This document shows, piece after piece, positions 33,826 through 45,699 of a stretch of 64,000 nucleotides of DNA (the first letter of the stretch is position 1; every line of letters begins with the position of its first letter). The translations under genes and the position numbers were made by a program. The notes beneath the pieces were generated by a model. The model was given only the letters and a program-made list of their open reading frames with translations. It did not search any database and had not been told where the DNA came from. Source of the DNA: Cylicocyclus nassatus (taxonomy: Eukaryota; Nematoda; Chromadorea; Rhabditida; Strongylidae); NCBI GenBank assembly GCA_958299035.1, contig CATQJL010000316.1, positions 23,785,676 through 23,849,675 of the forward strand. The letters are read 5' to 3'.

Positions 33826-34235
33826 TAAAAAAAATGTGGAGACATTTGACAAGAAAAGAGACCCTGCATAAGCGGGACACATGCGAGGAAGAAAATAATT
33901 GGGGAGCGGGACATTTCATACGTCGGGGACTTCCCACCCAGTCTTCGCACCTATCCCACACTTACTTCGCACTTCTCGACCCATGCACTGAGTCAGATTC
34001 TCCACTACCGCTGGGAGATGGCGGGGGGAAGGGGGATTCTTTTGTACGAAGACTCCCCGATCATCTTCACATCCTGAGATATGCCTTGAAAGATGCTAAT
34101 AATACCACCAGTTATCGATTATAACGAATAGGAGAATTTTTATTATTGAAATATACTAGTAACTGTATGTGAGGCATATAATTGATACAACCATTTTTTT
34201 AAGTGCAGAAGCAGAATTCTAAACACTTTTAATTC

Positions 34236-34740
34236 ATGATAATAGAAATAGATGTTCTGCCGAGCCCTGGTACGGTGGAATCTTTATTGACCTAACGTTT
34301 CGACAAGGTCGTCTTCTTCGGAGGTCTGAAAGATGATTGCAGTTCTGACCTGTAAAACTACGCCGCCAAACGCCATCTCCGTACTTATCGAGTCTAGACC
34401 TCGTCTCATGCACAACGTACAGAGAGGCACGCTGGCAGAAGGAACCAACCGTTGATCCACCGTGGTGAAGATGTTAGTGGTCCGCTGCTTCCAGCGGACC
34501 ACTAACATCTTCACCACGGTGGATCAACGGTTGGTTCCTTCTGCCAGCGTGCCTCTCTGTACGTTGTGCATGAGACGAGGTCTAGACTCGATAAGTACGG
34601 AGATGGCGTTTGGCGGCGTAGTTTTACAGGTCAGAACTGCAATCATCTTTCAGACCTCCGAAGAAGACGACCTTGTCGAAACAGGTCAATAAAGATTCCA
34701 CCGTACCAGGGCTTGGCAGAACATCTATTTCTATTATCAC
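34236..34740. repeat. Near-perfect palindrome, about 250-bp arms
   Basis: The two arms are identical except for one substitution (GCCGAGCC against GCCAAGCC) and a short indel beside CGTTTCGAC. The loop is only CTTC at 34488-34491. Both strands carry the same open frame (containing TTVDQRLVPSASVPLCTLCM) purely because of symmetry. The outer ends carry GCCGAGCCCTGG, related to the termini of other elements in the window. Confidence 0.9.
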
Positions 34741-35402
34741 GACATAAGATGCCCAGATTCAGAGAAGAGAGAACCTGGAGTTTACTTTTAATTCATTTTT
34801 CTTCCAGGTCATGCTCAAAGGTCGCAAAGACAGCATATGATATTTCACAAATTAGGGACTTTGCAAAAGACAAACTATCTCAATCCAAAAATTAGCGAGA
34901 AACTCCGTAAAGAGAATTTTGGTTTGCGATAATAAAGTTGTAACAAAGACAAGGATAATTTCCTGAACTATGAGATGTATGAGAGTCATTCAGAAGCAAA
35001 TTTCACATTGAATGCAGAATGGTTTAACGTAACGTGACAATTCTTTCTAAAAAAAGATTGTTTTTTTTCAGAAAAATTACGGATGTCTTTAATGTAAAAG
35101 ATAAGCGTGGAATGAATTTTCACAGCAAGCTTTCCAGTTTTATACATTCTCCAAATTTTTCCCTTCCCGATTTTGCAGTAACCAGAAACTTATTCAAAAG
35201 AGTCAATTTTTGGGGAGCTAGCCGGCCCGAACCTGACATGATGTCAGTACTGGATCGCTGCGAAAAAATCAGGATAATGTGGGAGCAGTCGTATAAAAAG
35301 CCCTCCTCCCCCCCCCTCTACGGTATACAAGAGGCGAAGGTGCGAGACTTTTCACACCTGGCCGTAGGTTTTCACACCTCGCACCTCGTAATTGCTCATC
35401 GT

Positions 35403-38400
35403 ATGGAAAGTCACTCACCAAAAAATTGTGATTATCATCGGCCATACATTGCCAGCATTGCCACTGCTATCGGTGTTAGCAGTGTTATCTGTCTTACTGT
35501 TATTGGTGTGATCATTGTTGCAGTCTCAACTTTCCCTTCGCGTAATTGTTTGGTAAATCAATTTTTTTGATAAAACATCACGGAGACCGCAAAGGACAAA
35601 TGTAAACTCGAGCAGGAGGGATCACAAACGAAAAAAGAATTGAGAAGCCTTCATTCAAAAGGAACACCTGTAAAAAGGGTGGAACCGATCGAAATGAACA
35701 ACGGTAACAATGCTAACGGTGGCACTGTAACATTGTAACACAGGTAGTGCTGGTAATTATGGTCGAAGCCCAAGCAAAAACAGAGATGTCTAAACGCTAT
35801 CATGTAGGCTTACGTTGGTACGCTGCGGCTGGGGAGCAGTGTGTGTTGAACTTCCTAATTCTCAACCAATTTCAGCTAAGCGGACTAAAGGGTGTAGTCT
35901 TCATAACAGAAAACCAACTGCAGTTCTCTCAATAAGCAGTCAACCGGAGCAACTGATTTATACGCTGTTAAACCACTGCCTTTCGGTTCAAATCTCTTTT
36001 TGTAGCTAATTGAAAAATGCCAAAGTTTGCCAAAGCAACCGTGCGTATACTTCAAGAACGTACAGCTGATCAGAAGACACTACCGTAAAAGGATTTTTGG
36101 TTTTTAATGCATGCTCTATGTTGGAAATGTGCGTTTTAGTGAAAGAATCACACAAAGACTCTTGAAAACGGCATTACATAAGCAACATCACTAGCGCAAC
36201 ATAAAAAACCAGAATTTCTCTTCCATTAATTTGATCTAGAAAGCATTTCTGTATTGTGCGTACGTATCGTGCATCCCCCAAAGTTGTTCCCATATACACG
36301 ATCAACATGGCTGACTTTCGATCGCTTAAACACGTTAGCTCCAGCGAATTTGAGGCGCTTATTCGAACCTGACATGTAAGGGTGATCAAGACAGTTACGC
36401 ATGGTTCATATAAAAACAATTGTGGAAAATGCAGCATATGTTCCGCATTCAAAAAAAATCGCGCTGATTCCACCAGAATTTTTGAACAATGACATCAACG
36501 CGTCTTTTAAGGTGCATCCATGCGATAATTTTTATCTGTTCGCATGTGGGACATTCAACCGAAAAGCAGCACTGAAAGACGATGTGAGGACCAAACTTGA
36601 CGCTGCAGAAAAAGAAACTGTTGTAGGTAAAGGGTTTCCTTTTAATCGTTTACACTTCTACCAGACAGCCTCAAAACTTTTTTCAATCGAATTTCTTCAG
36701 CATTAGGTACATCTTATCGCGTTTTGTATAAAAGAGTTGTATGAATTACTTACACGAAAAACTGAGATTATTGAGTGCTCCAAATGCGGTGAGTGTGCAT
36801 AAAAAAGTTAACATAAAAGAGACATTTGAATGCAAATTTTACTGAGGTTCTGACGTTCTGCATGCAAACACTGGATAGAAATTGAACACCGATGTGCAAA
36901 CGTTCAACGGTTTTTGGATGTCGCGAATTGCGTGACTTCTTCAAAGAACCGCTGCCGCGCGAAGGTTCCCAAGACGCCATTTTTCATTATGCCCCCGCGC
37001 TTCGCCATATATTAGGATGATCCAAAAGTAATGGGGCACCTAGAGAATAAGTGCAGTTTTCCCAATAGAAAAGCTAATTGGAAGTCTAAGTTTTGGCAGA
37101 TGTTAGTACACAACAAAACCTTCTGATCAAGGTCCATAGTTGGGCACGGCCAAAGGCGTTATTTTTACAAGCGCTTAAAATTAAAGCTCATCACTTCAAG
37201 TAATTTTTAACTTTGAACAGCAGCGACGCAGTAGAACAAGTGAGCCTACCAAAGATATCTGCGCAGCAATGGGTGAGGGGACTGTCACCAAATCCACGAT
37301 AGCTCTTTGGTTCCGATCTTTAGAACAGAAGATATAGCATTGGGTATCAGGAGACATATTGCTTATTTTTTCATCAAGATAATCAAATAAGCTCAACCTC
37401 AACAGTTGCTTTCTGACAGTGCTTTTTAAGCTCTATCAATACATATGCAAATTACTTCGAGTTTTCTCATTTTCAAAAAATTGTGGGCCAAAATATGAGT
37501 TTTAGTCCGAAAATCTGCGCCAAACACCGAACTTTATCGAATAAAGTGTCTTTTTCTATGAGATAATGGGCAATTTCTGAATATTTAAGTAATCATCAGA
37601 AAGAGCTTGGAAAGCTCTTTCAAATGATATGCCATATGCCGAGGGACTTTTAGGTGCAGCAGCAGAAATTCGGATGGCGTTCAAAAAAGTCTGTCTGACT
37701 TCTTTGAAGCGCTGCTCGAAGAAATGTCGGTGAGGCCTGCGAAGGTCACTTTATACAAAAGCTTTCAAATTGCTGGTTGTTCGTAGCTAATCAGAAATAC
37801 ATCTTGAAGAACGTTTAAAAAATCAAGGTGCCCCATTGCTTTTGGATCACCCTAATGAATATTGTCAGTGAAGTGAAGCAGAAGTCATTTTGCACTTGCC
37901 CATGTGCGAGCGGTCAGGTCCAGTCAATGTGATCAACTTCAATAATTAAGCAGCGCCTCCTACACCATCGCCAGCATCATGAACCTCCAGACGGAATGCG
38001 CAGCTCTCGAAGTAAACTGAGTTAGGCCCATATTTGTCACACGTCGATGGAGAAGCCTTGCAAGATTTATCCGTTGTTTCTGATAAGATCAGTGGCCATG
38101 CTTGCTCAACTCACCTTAGGCCCGGGACAGAATTCACATTCGGCCGTCACGATTCAATCGCTAAAGACAAGTGTTACGAGTTCATTGCATGCCGATCTTC
38201 TTGTATTAGGTTGTGTAATAAGTTCGTTCGCATTTTTTGTTTTGATTTTTTCTCAATATTTTGCAAAGCATTTGACAAAATGTTAGTATGCGTTCGAAAG
38301 CTCTAAGTCTAATTTATCAAACTCCTGTTATTATATTTTCAAATTTAAAAAAGTTTAATAATAATTTGACTATACTCCGAAAAATCTGAAAAGACAAGAA

Positions 38401-41400
38401 TTCCATTTTCGACATCTTTTTTCTTTCTTGGTTTTCCCGTCATTTATTTTTGAAACTAATTCAAAAAGCTTGACAACGAAGAAAAACAAGTGACTAATCA
38501 TTTATGCACTTACTGAAACTGTTTACGATTGCTCACTTCCTTTCACCGACCGTTTAATGCAATTTTTGCAAAAGTCGGGGTAGCAAGGCCTTGCCGCAGC
38601 ATAAGTTGTCCCGCGTACGTGGGCTGTGTCTCCCCCCAAATTCCCAGTTTTTGACTATATATTGACTCTTGACCATGGCAAAAAGCATGAGTCGCAGATT
38701 TTGGTAATTTTTCGAGAGGTCATTGAACATTACGCAGTGAAATTAGAATTATTAGAAAGGTGATGAAATGCTGCATCGAATGTTCCTAAGATCTTTTGAA
38801 GATGTTGATTCCACGAATAGTGGCGTTCATTTGAAAAAAGCGACATTACTTTTGGAACGACCTAATATAATGCTTTGCAACTAAGACATTCAAGCTGGTA
38901 CACCACTCCCACTTTCGCGCAATCTCCTAATCTACCAAAGGGGCATACTATGCATCTCTATGATGCACAACATTGATCGTAGAGCGTGTTTCGAACCAAC
39001 TGCATTTTGATGTTCTTGTTCTATATTCTATGTTCTGTTCTTGGAATATTCAAGAAAACAACGTCATCTTGCAGTTGTGCTCGTTGAATGCATTTTTGGA
39101 ATGCCGCGCTTACACTGCCAGAAATAAATGGAAGACAAAGTGGGAGTTTAGTAAGGAGTTTAGTACTGCTTCAAACGCTGCCAAAGGCACCGTCCACCCA
39201 AATTGGGATTGGTGAGATTATGATACCTAGCAGATGCTGGGCCCCTAAACTGTATGATTGCCCAACTCGCGCTGCCTGAAGTTGCTTCCAAACCGAGAAA
39301 ATTGCTTCGGAAATCGCTTCAGGCCGCGTTCGCGACGCTGGTTCCTCCCCTTTCGAAGTGGGCGTGACGTTCGTCCCGCCCATCCTTGCGCGCCCAACCA
39401 ATCACCGTATCGAAGAAATCATTTCAACCGCAATGAGTCATACACTTCTGATTTCCAAATAGGTTGCAAAGTACCATTCGATAGAGCAAAGCAAGCTTTA
39501 CAAGAAGGCTGTCTTGCCTTAGCAACAGTCTTGATCCACCACGAGTCTCGAACCAGAAACTAAAGAGACTCAGCAGCCCGAAAATTCAAAAAAAAGCGTA
39601 ACTCAGTTCATAAAAATCCTACAAAAATTCTTACTTGCTCACGTAAACACTATCCACATAAAACATTTATATACGCCTTTGCCGCATTTTTGTCTCTGTT
39701 AGAAACCAAGAAAACGGAAGTTTTCGTGCATTTGCCAAAGTGATGCTGTGCCGTTCCTACATAGGTAGCTGTATACTACAAACCTGTAGAAGTACAAATG
39801 TAAATTCTCAGCTTTCTACAAACTTTAGTTTCGAGAAACTTGAATTTTACCTTGGACCACATGACTAGGAAAAGCTATATTCGGTTTTTCTCGAGAAGTA
39901 AAGCTTGTAGAGAGCTGAAAATTTAAGTCTGTACCTCTACGGGCTTGTGGGGTACAACTACCTATGTGGGGTTGGCACAGCATCACTTTGGCAAATGCAC
40001 GAAAATTTCCGTTCTTGGTTTCTAACAAAGAAAAAAAAATGCGGCAAAGGCGTATATAGATATTCTATGTGGATAGTGTTTACGTGAGCAAGTAAGAATT
40101 TTGTAGGATTTTTATGAATTGAGTTACGATTTTTTTTTTGATTTTTCGGGCTGCTGAGTCTTTTTAGTTTTTGGCTCGAAACTCGAGGTGGATGAGAGCT
40201 ATTGCTAAAGCATGAAGGTTATCTTGTTGAGCTTGTTTCGCTCTATCGAATGGTACTTTGCAACCTATTTAAGTTGAGAAGTGTATGACTTGTTGCGGTT
40301 GAAATTTCAAAACGGGCATCAATTTCCGGACAACCTAATACAAGGCAAAGGCAGGAAGGCAGGAAGGTCGAGGAAGGCACAAATAGTAGAACTATTGCAC
40401 ACCTCTGCGGAGCAGAGGTGACGCATTAATTAGGCTGATAAGTCCGTTCAAATCCTCCTTTCAAAAAATCATAACTTCTTTGCAACTCAATTCTTAACAC
40501 CAGGGACCATGCTTTCTGCAGCTGTGCTCTTAATGTGAATTAGTCGGAAGAAGTGCGGAGTCAAGCAAATAGAGGGACTAACTCAAGATTGGCTTTTTTT
40601 TAAATATAAAATAAATTTTAACTTGTGAGTTTAGAAAAAATGAAACCATTTGTAAAAGTATCTACTGCTTCAGATTTCTCCCTCGCTTTCAGCTCTGACT
40701 TGGGAAATGCGATTTTTAGTTGAGCACTCTTTATTGCTCTACCTCTCAGATTTTTTCATGCTAGTTCACGATAATTTACCACTCTAATGTAAGCAAAATT
40801 CTCCATGTAATATTTTTTCACGTTTTTGAATTTCTGCTTGAAACTTCAAGTTTCAACAGAAGTTCAAAAACGTTCAACAATTTCGAGTTACTCATTTTAA
40901 TTGCTCGTAACTCTCATATTTCCTATTAGCCAGATATAATAACTGCAGTAAGGAGCATAATTTCTGCTTTAACAGAAGTACATCTATGCAATTTTATCTC
41001 GAGGCAAAAAAGTTGTAATTTTTCAAAAAGTTGCGAACGAACTTTCACACAAATCTGATACAATTTGCATCTCTAAGAAGAAGACAAAAGAGGTATTGAG
41101 CAGAACTACTAACATTTCTGGAAACAGCGTGACAAAAAACCTATATGTCAGCTTCCATCCCAATCGGGCAAACATCGATGCTGAATTTCTAGTCGAAATC
41201 ACAGTAAAATATAGTCTTATGCTTGCCTGTTTGAGGTCGGCGCACTATGGAGAGGTCAGTTTTCCATGCAGTGCTGAACAAGTGCTAATTAGCGTTTCTG
41301 GCAACTTATGGCCGCCCACGACCTCTTTAGCTATGTTGTCTTCTATAAAGGCTGCGGCAGGACGAAGGCGCAGAACCAATAGCAGTGAAGAGGGCGCGAA

Positions 41401-44130
41401 GGCGGTGCGTGCGTATTTTCACCGCCAAAAATCATGCACCTCATGCGCGCTAGCAAAGCCGCGTTCGCGTCTAAGGGTATTACGCTTTTGTTATAGCCTA
41501 TATCCATCAATAATAACCCATTCGTATCGTTTCTCTCACGGCCACTAACATCCGTCTAGAACTGGGGGCTCAAAGCAAAATAATATGAGTCACCACGCAT
41601 CTGTTGACTATGCTGACTTCATTTCCAGGTCTTCTCACTGCGCAGGAAGAAATAACACCTTCAAAAGCGTTCAAAATAGCGCAGCAATGCTATAAGAGCT
41701 GTTTGCAAAGCGATGAGCAATGGAATGGAAGCGGCGGACCAATTTATTTTGTGATGAAAAAGATTCACGTGAGCTAATTCATTTGATACTTTCTTACTTT
41801 GTGTTTCTGAGGAGAGTAACTATCTAACCGGTTGATGTGCAGTAATTAAAGCCCTGTTGGCTGAGACAGCAAACGCACATACATTTACTAACCAATGACC
41901 ACTATCAAGAAGTAACTTTTAGTGCTAAAATCAACATTTACAATGTTTGCGCTCGCCCGCTCGGACTAGTCCATTGCATGAATGAATTCTAAGATTGCTA
42001 GTGGCTCGAATCAAATCTGACATCACAACATTGGAGGCTTTCAGACTTAGTCATCTTCTTATAAGGGAAGGATGACTGGCAACCGTGGTCTTTTGAGATT
42101 TTTGTTATATATAAGAATTTTCATCTTGAAATGCTGATCCCAACTGCAGGGTACGCCAAAATTATTTGCGCCAACTTTGAGGCACTGTTAAGGAAAAACC
42201 ACGGAGAAACAAAGACACAAATTGTGCCATAAAATGCCTTAAAGGCAGTGTCCAGGAAAATCTGGGCGTGTATGTTTTTTGCCTGATTTTTGATGAGGGA
42301 CTCCCAACTAAGGTACTGTCCAAGGGGCAGAAATTCTTCATTCACAGCTGAGAAATCCGTCCCCGAAAACCCCGCATCTGCGCCGTGACCATAACCCGAA
42401 AACGACTCTGCTTGCCTTGACGCTATGTTCTCGCTTGAACCCATCCTAAGTGTTACGGTTACGGCGCAACCGCGGAGTGTTTGGGGAAGGATTTCTCAAA
42501 TGTGAATGGATCATTCGCGCTGCGGTTTGGGCAGTACCTAAGCTTGAGGACTAGCATTATTGATAAAAGCAAAATGGGATTTCTATTGCATTATGCTTGC
42601 CCTGCAACTGAAAGAACTCGAAGCCTCTCTGAGTCATTCCAAGCTGATTTTGTAGGGCATACTTTGCGCTATCACATAGTTTTATTTTTAATTACAAGAA
42701 CTTGTTCTTTTACAAAATACGGAAATGTTTGCGAAAAATACCTGCGTACGAACAACAACCTTATGTTCAAAATTGATTGTAAAACTCCAGACGCGCAAAA
42801 CCCTCCAGGTAAAAAACATTTCTTTATTTATGAGACGTGTAGAAAATCATTTATCAAAGCGACCCATGAAAAAGTTTTGAAACTGATTAAGAAGACATTT
42901 TCTGACTCTCAGGCGCTCTTAGCAGGGCCAAACCATTGGTTTCCGATATGGCCTTCAATCATGTTTTTAAAAAAATTAGAAACTGATCTTTGAATAAACT
43001 CTCAAATTTCCATGCACTTCAAAGACGAAAACTTGCTCTACCTTAATGCCCAATTCCAAAACAAAAGGAAAGGTTTTCAAAAGAATATCGTGTAAATGCT
43101 CAGTTGCCTGCATGCAGAGCACACTTCGGCTGTCAAAAGGATTCAAGATTTTTATGAAAAACTAAGCAGCCAAATTCTGAGCCTATAGCATTACGATCCT
43201 AATGGGGCAAAAGCAGATGCATGCTTACCATCGTCAAGCCCGCATTCTATCCTTCTGACACCCAAACAAACGCGCGCCTTATTTTGGCGCACCCTGTATG
43301 TTCGTTATCTGCGGAACGCTTAGTGAAAAATAGCGCTCATAAAATTGAAAGCAAAAATATTCGCACCGACAAAGACCAGACCGGCATCCATTCCAATAGC
43401 GCTAACCGCTCGACTATTTGACACCTTGAGCACATTACCACATTACTTCTACTCTATTGCCACACATCAATGCGAGAAGACATGGTTTTTTAGAAAAATC
43501 CTTCCGCAAACAACGAATACAGCTCTTTTTCATCCGTCCGCTGCACCTTTAGACAAAATCTTTGAACGGCTTTTCGGTTTAGTAGATTTTTCATTTTCAG
43601 CTTCGGCTTAGGTCATTGCTAGCCAAAGTATATGCACTGAAATTTGGATTCGATCTGCCAGTAGAGTAGCATTGCCTTTGCGCAGGGTGCTCCCTTTACT
43701 CTCATTGGAACTAAAATGCTCAGAAAAATGACGCTATCTCAGCTACCCACAAAAATTACCTGCAGCTCATCAAAAAAGTGGATTGAAATTTGGTTCAAGC
43801 TGTAAACATTTTTGACACACTTGTTAATTTGCATTCGATCTAGAAGAATATTCTGAAGTAAGTTTGAAGTACCAAAAACCGCTCCATGGGTCTCTTGCGC
43901 GAAAATGCTCATATAGGGACCTTCTCAGGACATATCGAAGGGTCCAGATTGTGCTTTAGGACTTCGGCAACTTTCCACTGATTGATGAAGAGTACTCCAA
44001 TAGTGTCACTCCAAAATATGCAGTGAATCTGACCAACCTTTTGATCTATTTCAACAAAAACAGAACGACAACTACGCTGCTGGTACCAAGTGTCTACCCT
44101 GATGCTGAAAATGACACAAGAGTTTTGGAG
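35403..44130 (+). CDS. M13 peptidase (neprilysin-like), N-terminal part, four exons
   Basis: M13 enzymes are type II membrane zinc endopeptidases that trim small peptides outside the cell. Four exons fit in phase. 35403-35552 starts MESHSPKNCDYHRPYIASIA and has a membrane anchor at residues about 15-43. 36395-36626 holds NASFKVHPCDNFYLFACG, the PCDDFY-ACG signature. 41629-41768 holds FKIAQQCYKSC, the 'YxSC' segment. 43960-44130 holds DFGNFPLIDEEY and LLVPSVYPDAENDT, the 'GxFPLL...V.pD..N' segment. Donors are GTAAAT, GTAAAG, GTGAGC and GTGAGT, all with AG acceptors. The frame before 35403 is also open, so an upstream start (for example the ATG near 35112) is possible. Later exons with the zinc site HExxH were not found. 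The introns hold foldback elements. Confidence 0.75.
37012..37855. mobile_element. TTAGG-ended TIR element in intron 2 of the peptidase gene
   Basis: The ends TTAGGATGATCCAAAAGTAA and (complement) TTAGGGTGATCCAAAAGCAA are inverted and run into TGGGGCACC. About 840 bases, non-coding. The termini resemble mariner-type ends. Confidence 0.75.
38206..38865. mobile_element. TTAGG-ended TIR element in intron 2
   Basis: TTAGGTTGTGTAATAAGTTC on the left and the complement TTAGGTCGTTCCAAAAGTAA on the right, with TA on both sides. The arms match only imperfectly, so it is older than the neighbouring copy. Confidence 0.6.
39420..40340. mobile_element. Large foldback in intron 2, left terminus missing
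   Basis: Inverted arms of about 450 bases meet near 39870. Shared blocks include TTTCAACCGCAA, CTTACTTGCTCACGTAAACA, CATAGGTAG and TCTCAGCTTTCTACAA. The right arm ends in CCGGACAACCTAA (complement of TTAGGTTGTCCGG), whereas the left arm lacks this outer 30 bases. An older relative is at 18800-19610. Confidence 0.7.
40396..40432 (+). repeat. Solo terminal hairpin of the Helitron-like family
   Basis: CCTCTGCGGAGCAGAGG followed by TGACGCA is the decayed 3' hairpin of the family ending GACGCACTGGT. No element body precedes it. Confidence 0.5.
40440..41628. other. Remaining part of peptidase intron 2
   Basis: No exon fitting the gene was found. An open frame of 150 codons at 41096-41548 has no recognisable motif and lies between AT-rich repeats. 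Confidence 0.3.
42062..43959. other. Peptidase intron 3, with a 170-codon open frame
   Basis: The left end (GGAAGGATGACTGG...CCGTGGTC) resembles the TIR of the element at 47701-48160. A 170-codon frame at 42481-42993 contains EKYLRTNNNLMFKIDC and FIYETCRKSFIKATHEK. It has no signature I can name and does not correspond to any part of an M13 enzyme, so it is left uncalled. Confidence 0.3.
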
Positions 44131-45089
44131 GTGAGTTTTTTCTGCATTGGCTTCAGACAGCCGTGTATCCAGTAAAACAGCATAAGCAGATGTCATCATG
44201 ACGGGTGTGTGTAATTGAGGCGCTAAAGGGTCGCCTTTACTGCCAGTGAGATTCGCGCATGCAATGCTTGCATAGCAGTGTTCAGTAAACCTAAAAAATG
44301 GGCTCTTCCGTGTACCCAATGTTTCCAATTTTAGCATCCTAACACTGGAATATTCTTGTACATTCTTGGGAGCAACAAGCCTGGAATTTTTTTTTGCTTC
44401 TTATTGTGAGGCATTTCGTTTCCGAACTCAAGCAATGACGTATTGTGGAGAGGGAACGTATAGCTTTTTGTGGTTTAGATTTTAACCTTTAGATTCGAAA
44501 ATAAATGAGAACTGCAACCCACTGAAAACCTAGAAAAATTGAGGAAATCAAAAGAAAGCATGAACAGTGACGAGATTTATAAGTTGTTAACAAGTTTCAA
44601 GACTTTGTAAATTTTGCTTCTCTTCTTCTTCTTCTTCACTCTTCCAAGTTTCAACAAAACGGTTGCTCCAAATTGAATTATGGTGTTGTTTAGGTTTTGA
44701 TGCACAAAAGCTTCTTGAAGGACTAAAATCTGAAAGAGCTTCTTCATCTGCATGCTGACGTTTTGATCAATGACCTTGTAACACGAACACTGCTTTCATT
44801 AGCTTGGCTTTACGCAAGCGGCACAAATTCTGAACGCCAGAAAAGCTGTTTTTACAACAAGTCATTAATGAGAGTGGTTGAGAATAAAATGTATAACGCG
44901 TAATTGTGATTCGATGATTCATAAAGAGAATTCTCTACAGCTCTCTACAGCTGACTTGAGAAAAGAAGACAGTCATAAATTTTTAGCAACAATATTACTT
45001 GCCTGAAAACTTAGATGGCCCGTCTTCACGTGGCGTGCGGGCCTCAGCACAAAAGTTTCCATCAATCCCTGACCCTCGCTTCATACATA
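44131..45089. other. Downstream of the last supported peptidase exon
   Basis: Intron-like sequence follows the GTGAGT donor at 44131. No exon beginning in phase 0 with the next expected neprilysin segment was recognised. Confidence 0.35.
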
Positions 45090-45400
45090 CACGATCTTCT
45101 AGGTTAACGTCGATGGCTGCGTCCACGAGCTCCAGGTGCGATAATCGTATCCAGGTGATTTCTCAGCTGGTCCATCCGTTCCACGAAAACGTCTGCCCAT
45201 CGTCGGTGGTCTTCCTCGGGGACGTTTGGCTTTCCGAGGAATTCAATCCGTTGTTCTTAGTGTCCATCTTTCGTCTGTTCTCCTCATGATGTGACCGGCC
45301 CATGTGTTTCGCTTTCGCAACGTACTCCGCTGGCTCACGAAGACGGGACATCTCTTCATATCCATACTGCTAAATCTGACTAGATGTTGCGAACAGTTTG
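45090..45400 (-). pseudogene. RTE-like LINE C-terminal fragment
   Basis: On the minus strand, RNTWAGHIMRRTDERWTLRT and then KAKRPRGRPP-like and RFRGTDGPAEKS-like words in shifting frames correspond to the conserved RTE/BovB tail ('WAGHV.R..D.RW......W.P...RPRGRP..RW.D'). There is no upstream part, so it is a typical 5'-truncated LINE insertion. Confidence 0.65.
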
Positions 45401-45407
45401 TGAACAC

Positions 45408-45678
45408 GGCTCGGCACAGGTGGCTTGTAAGCCAGCTGGTATCGTTTTTTGGGACAAAAAGCAAAGGGGGTTTCCTTTTTGTGACCGAAGAGACACGGAA
45501 AATTGGCGACGGCGACCTTTTTTTTAAGTCGACGTTTCGTTTTTTGGGGGACTTTGGGGAATTTTTCAGGTTTTTAGAGGAAATTTGGTTGAGGGTCAAA
45601 GGTGACTTCGTAAAAATTCCCAAAAGTCAAGGGGGACTTCGTTTTTTCCATTTTCATCTAGCCACCTCGTGCCGAGCC
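45408..45678. mobile_element. GGCTCGGCAC-ended MITE, copy 1
   Basis: GGCTCGGCACAGGTGGCTT on the left and AGCCACCTCGTGCCGAGCC on the right are inverted. The interior is T-rich with GTCGACGTTTCG and GGGACTTCG words. A second copy lies at 53195-53440. Confidence 0.75.
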
Positions 45679-45699
45679 CCTGTTTGTTAATATGGATGA

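Noticed and set aside
34284..34692. Identical 76-77-codon frames on opposite strands
   Set aside because: They mirror each other only because the region is a palindrome; no independent coding signal.
41096..41548. 150-codon frame inside the peptidase intron
   Set aside because: No recognisable domain, and it overlaps repeat-like sequence; the real exon starts at 41629 in another context.
42481..42993. 170-codon frame inside intron 3 of the peptidase gene
   Set aside because: Open and fairly long, but it does not match any part of M13 enzymes and no family could be named; left as an observation.
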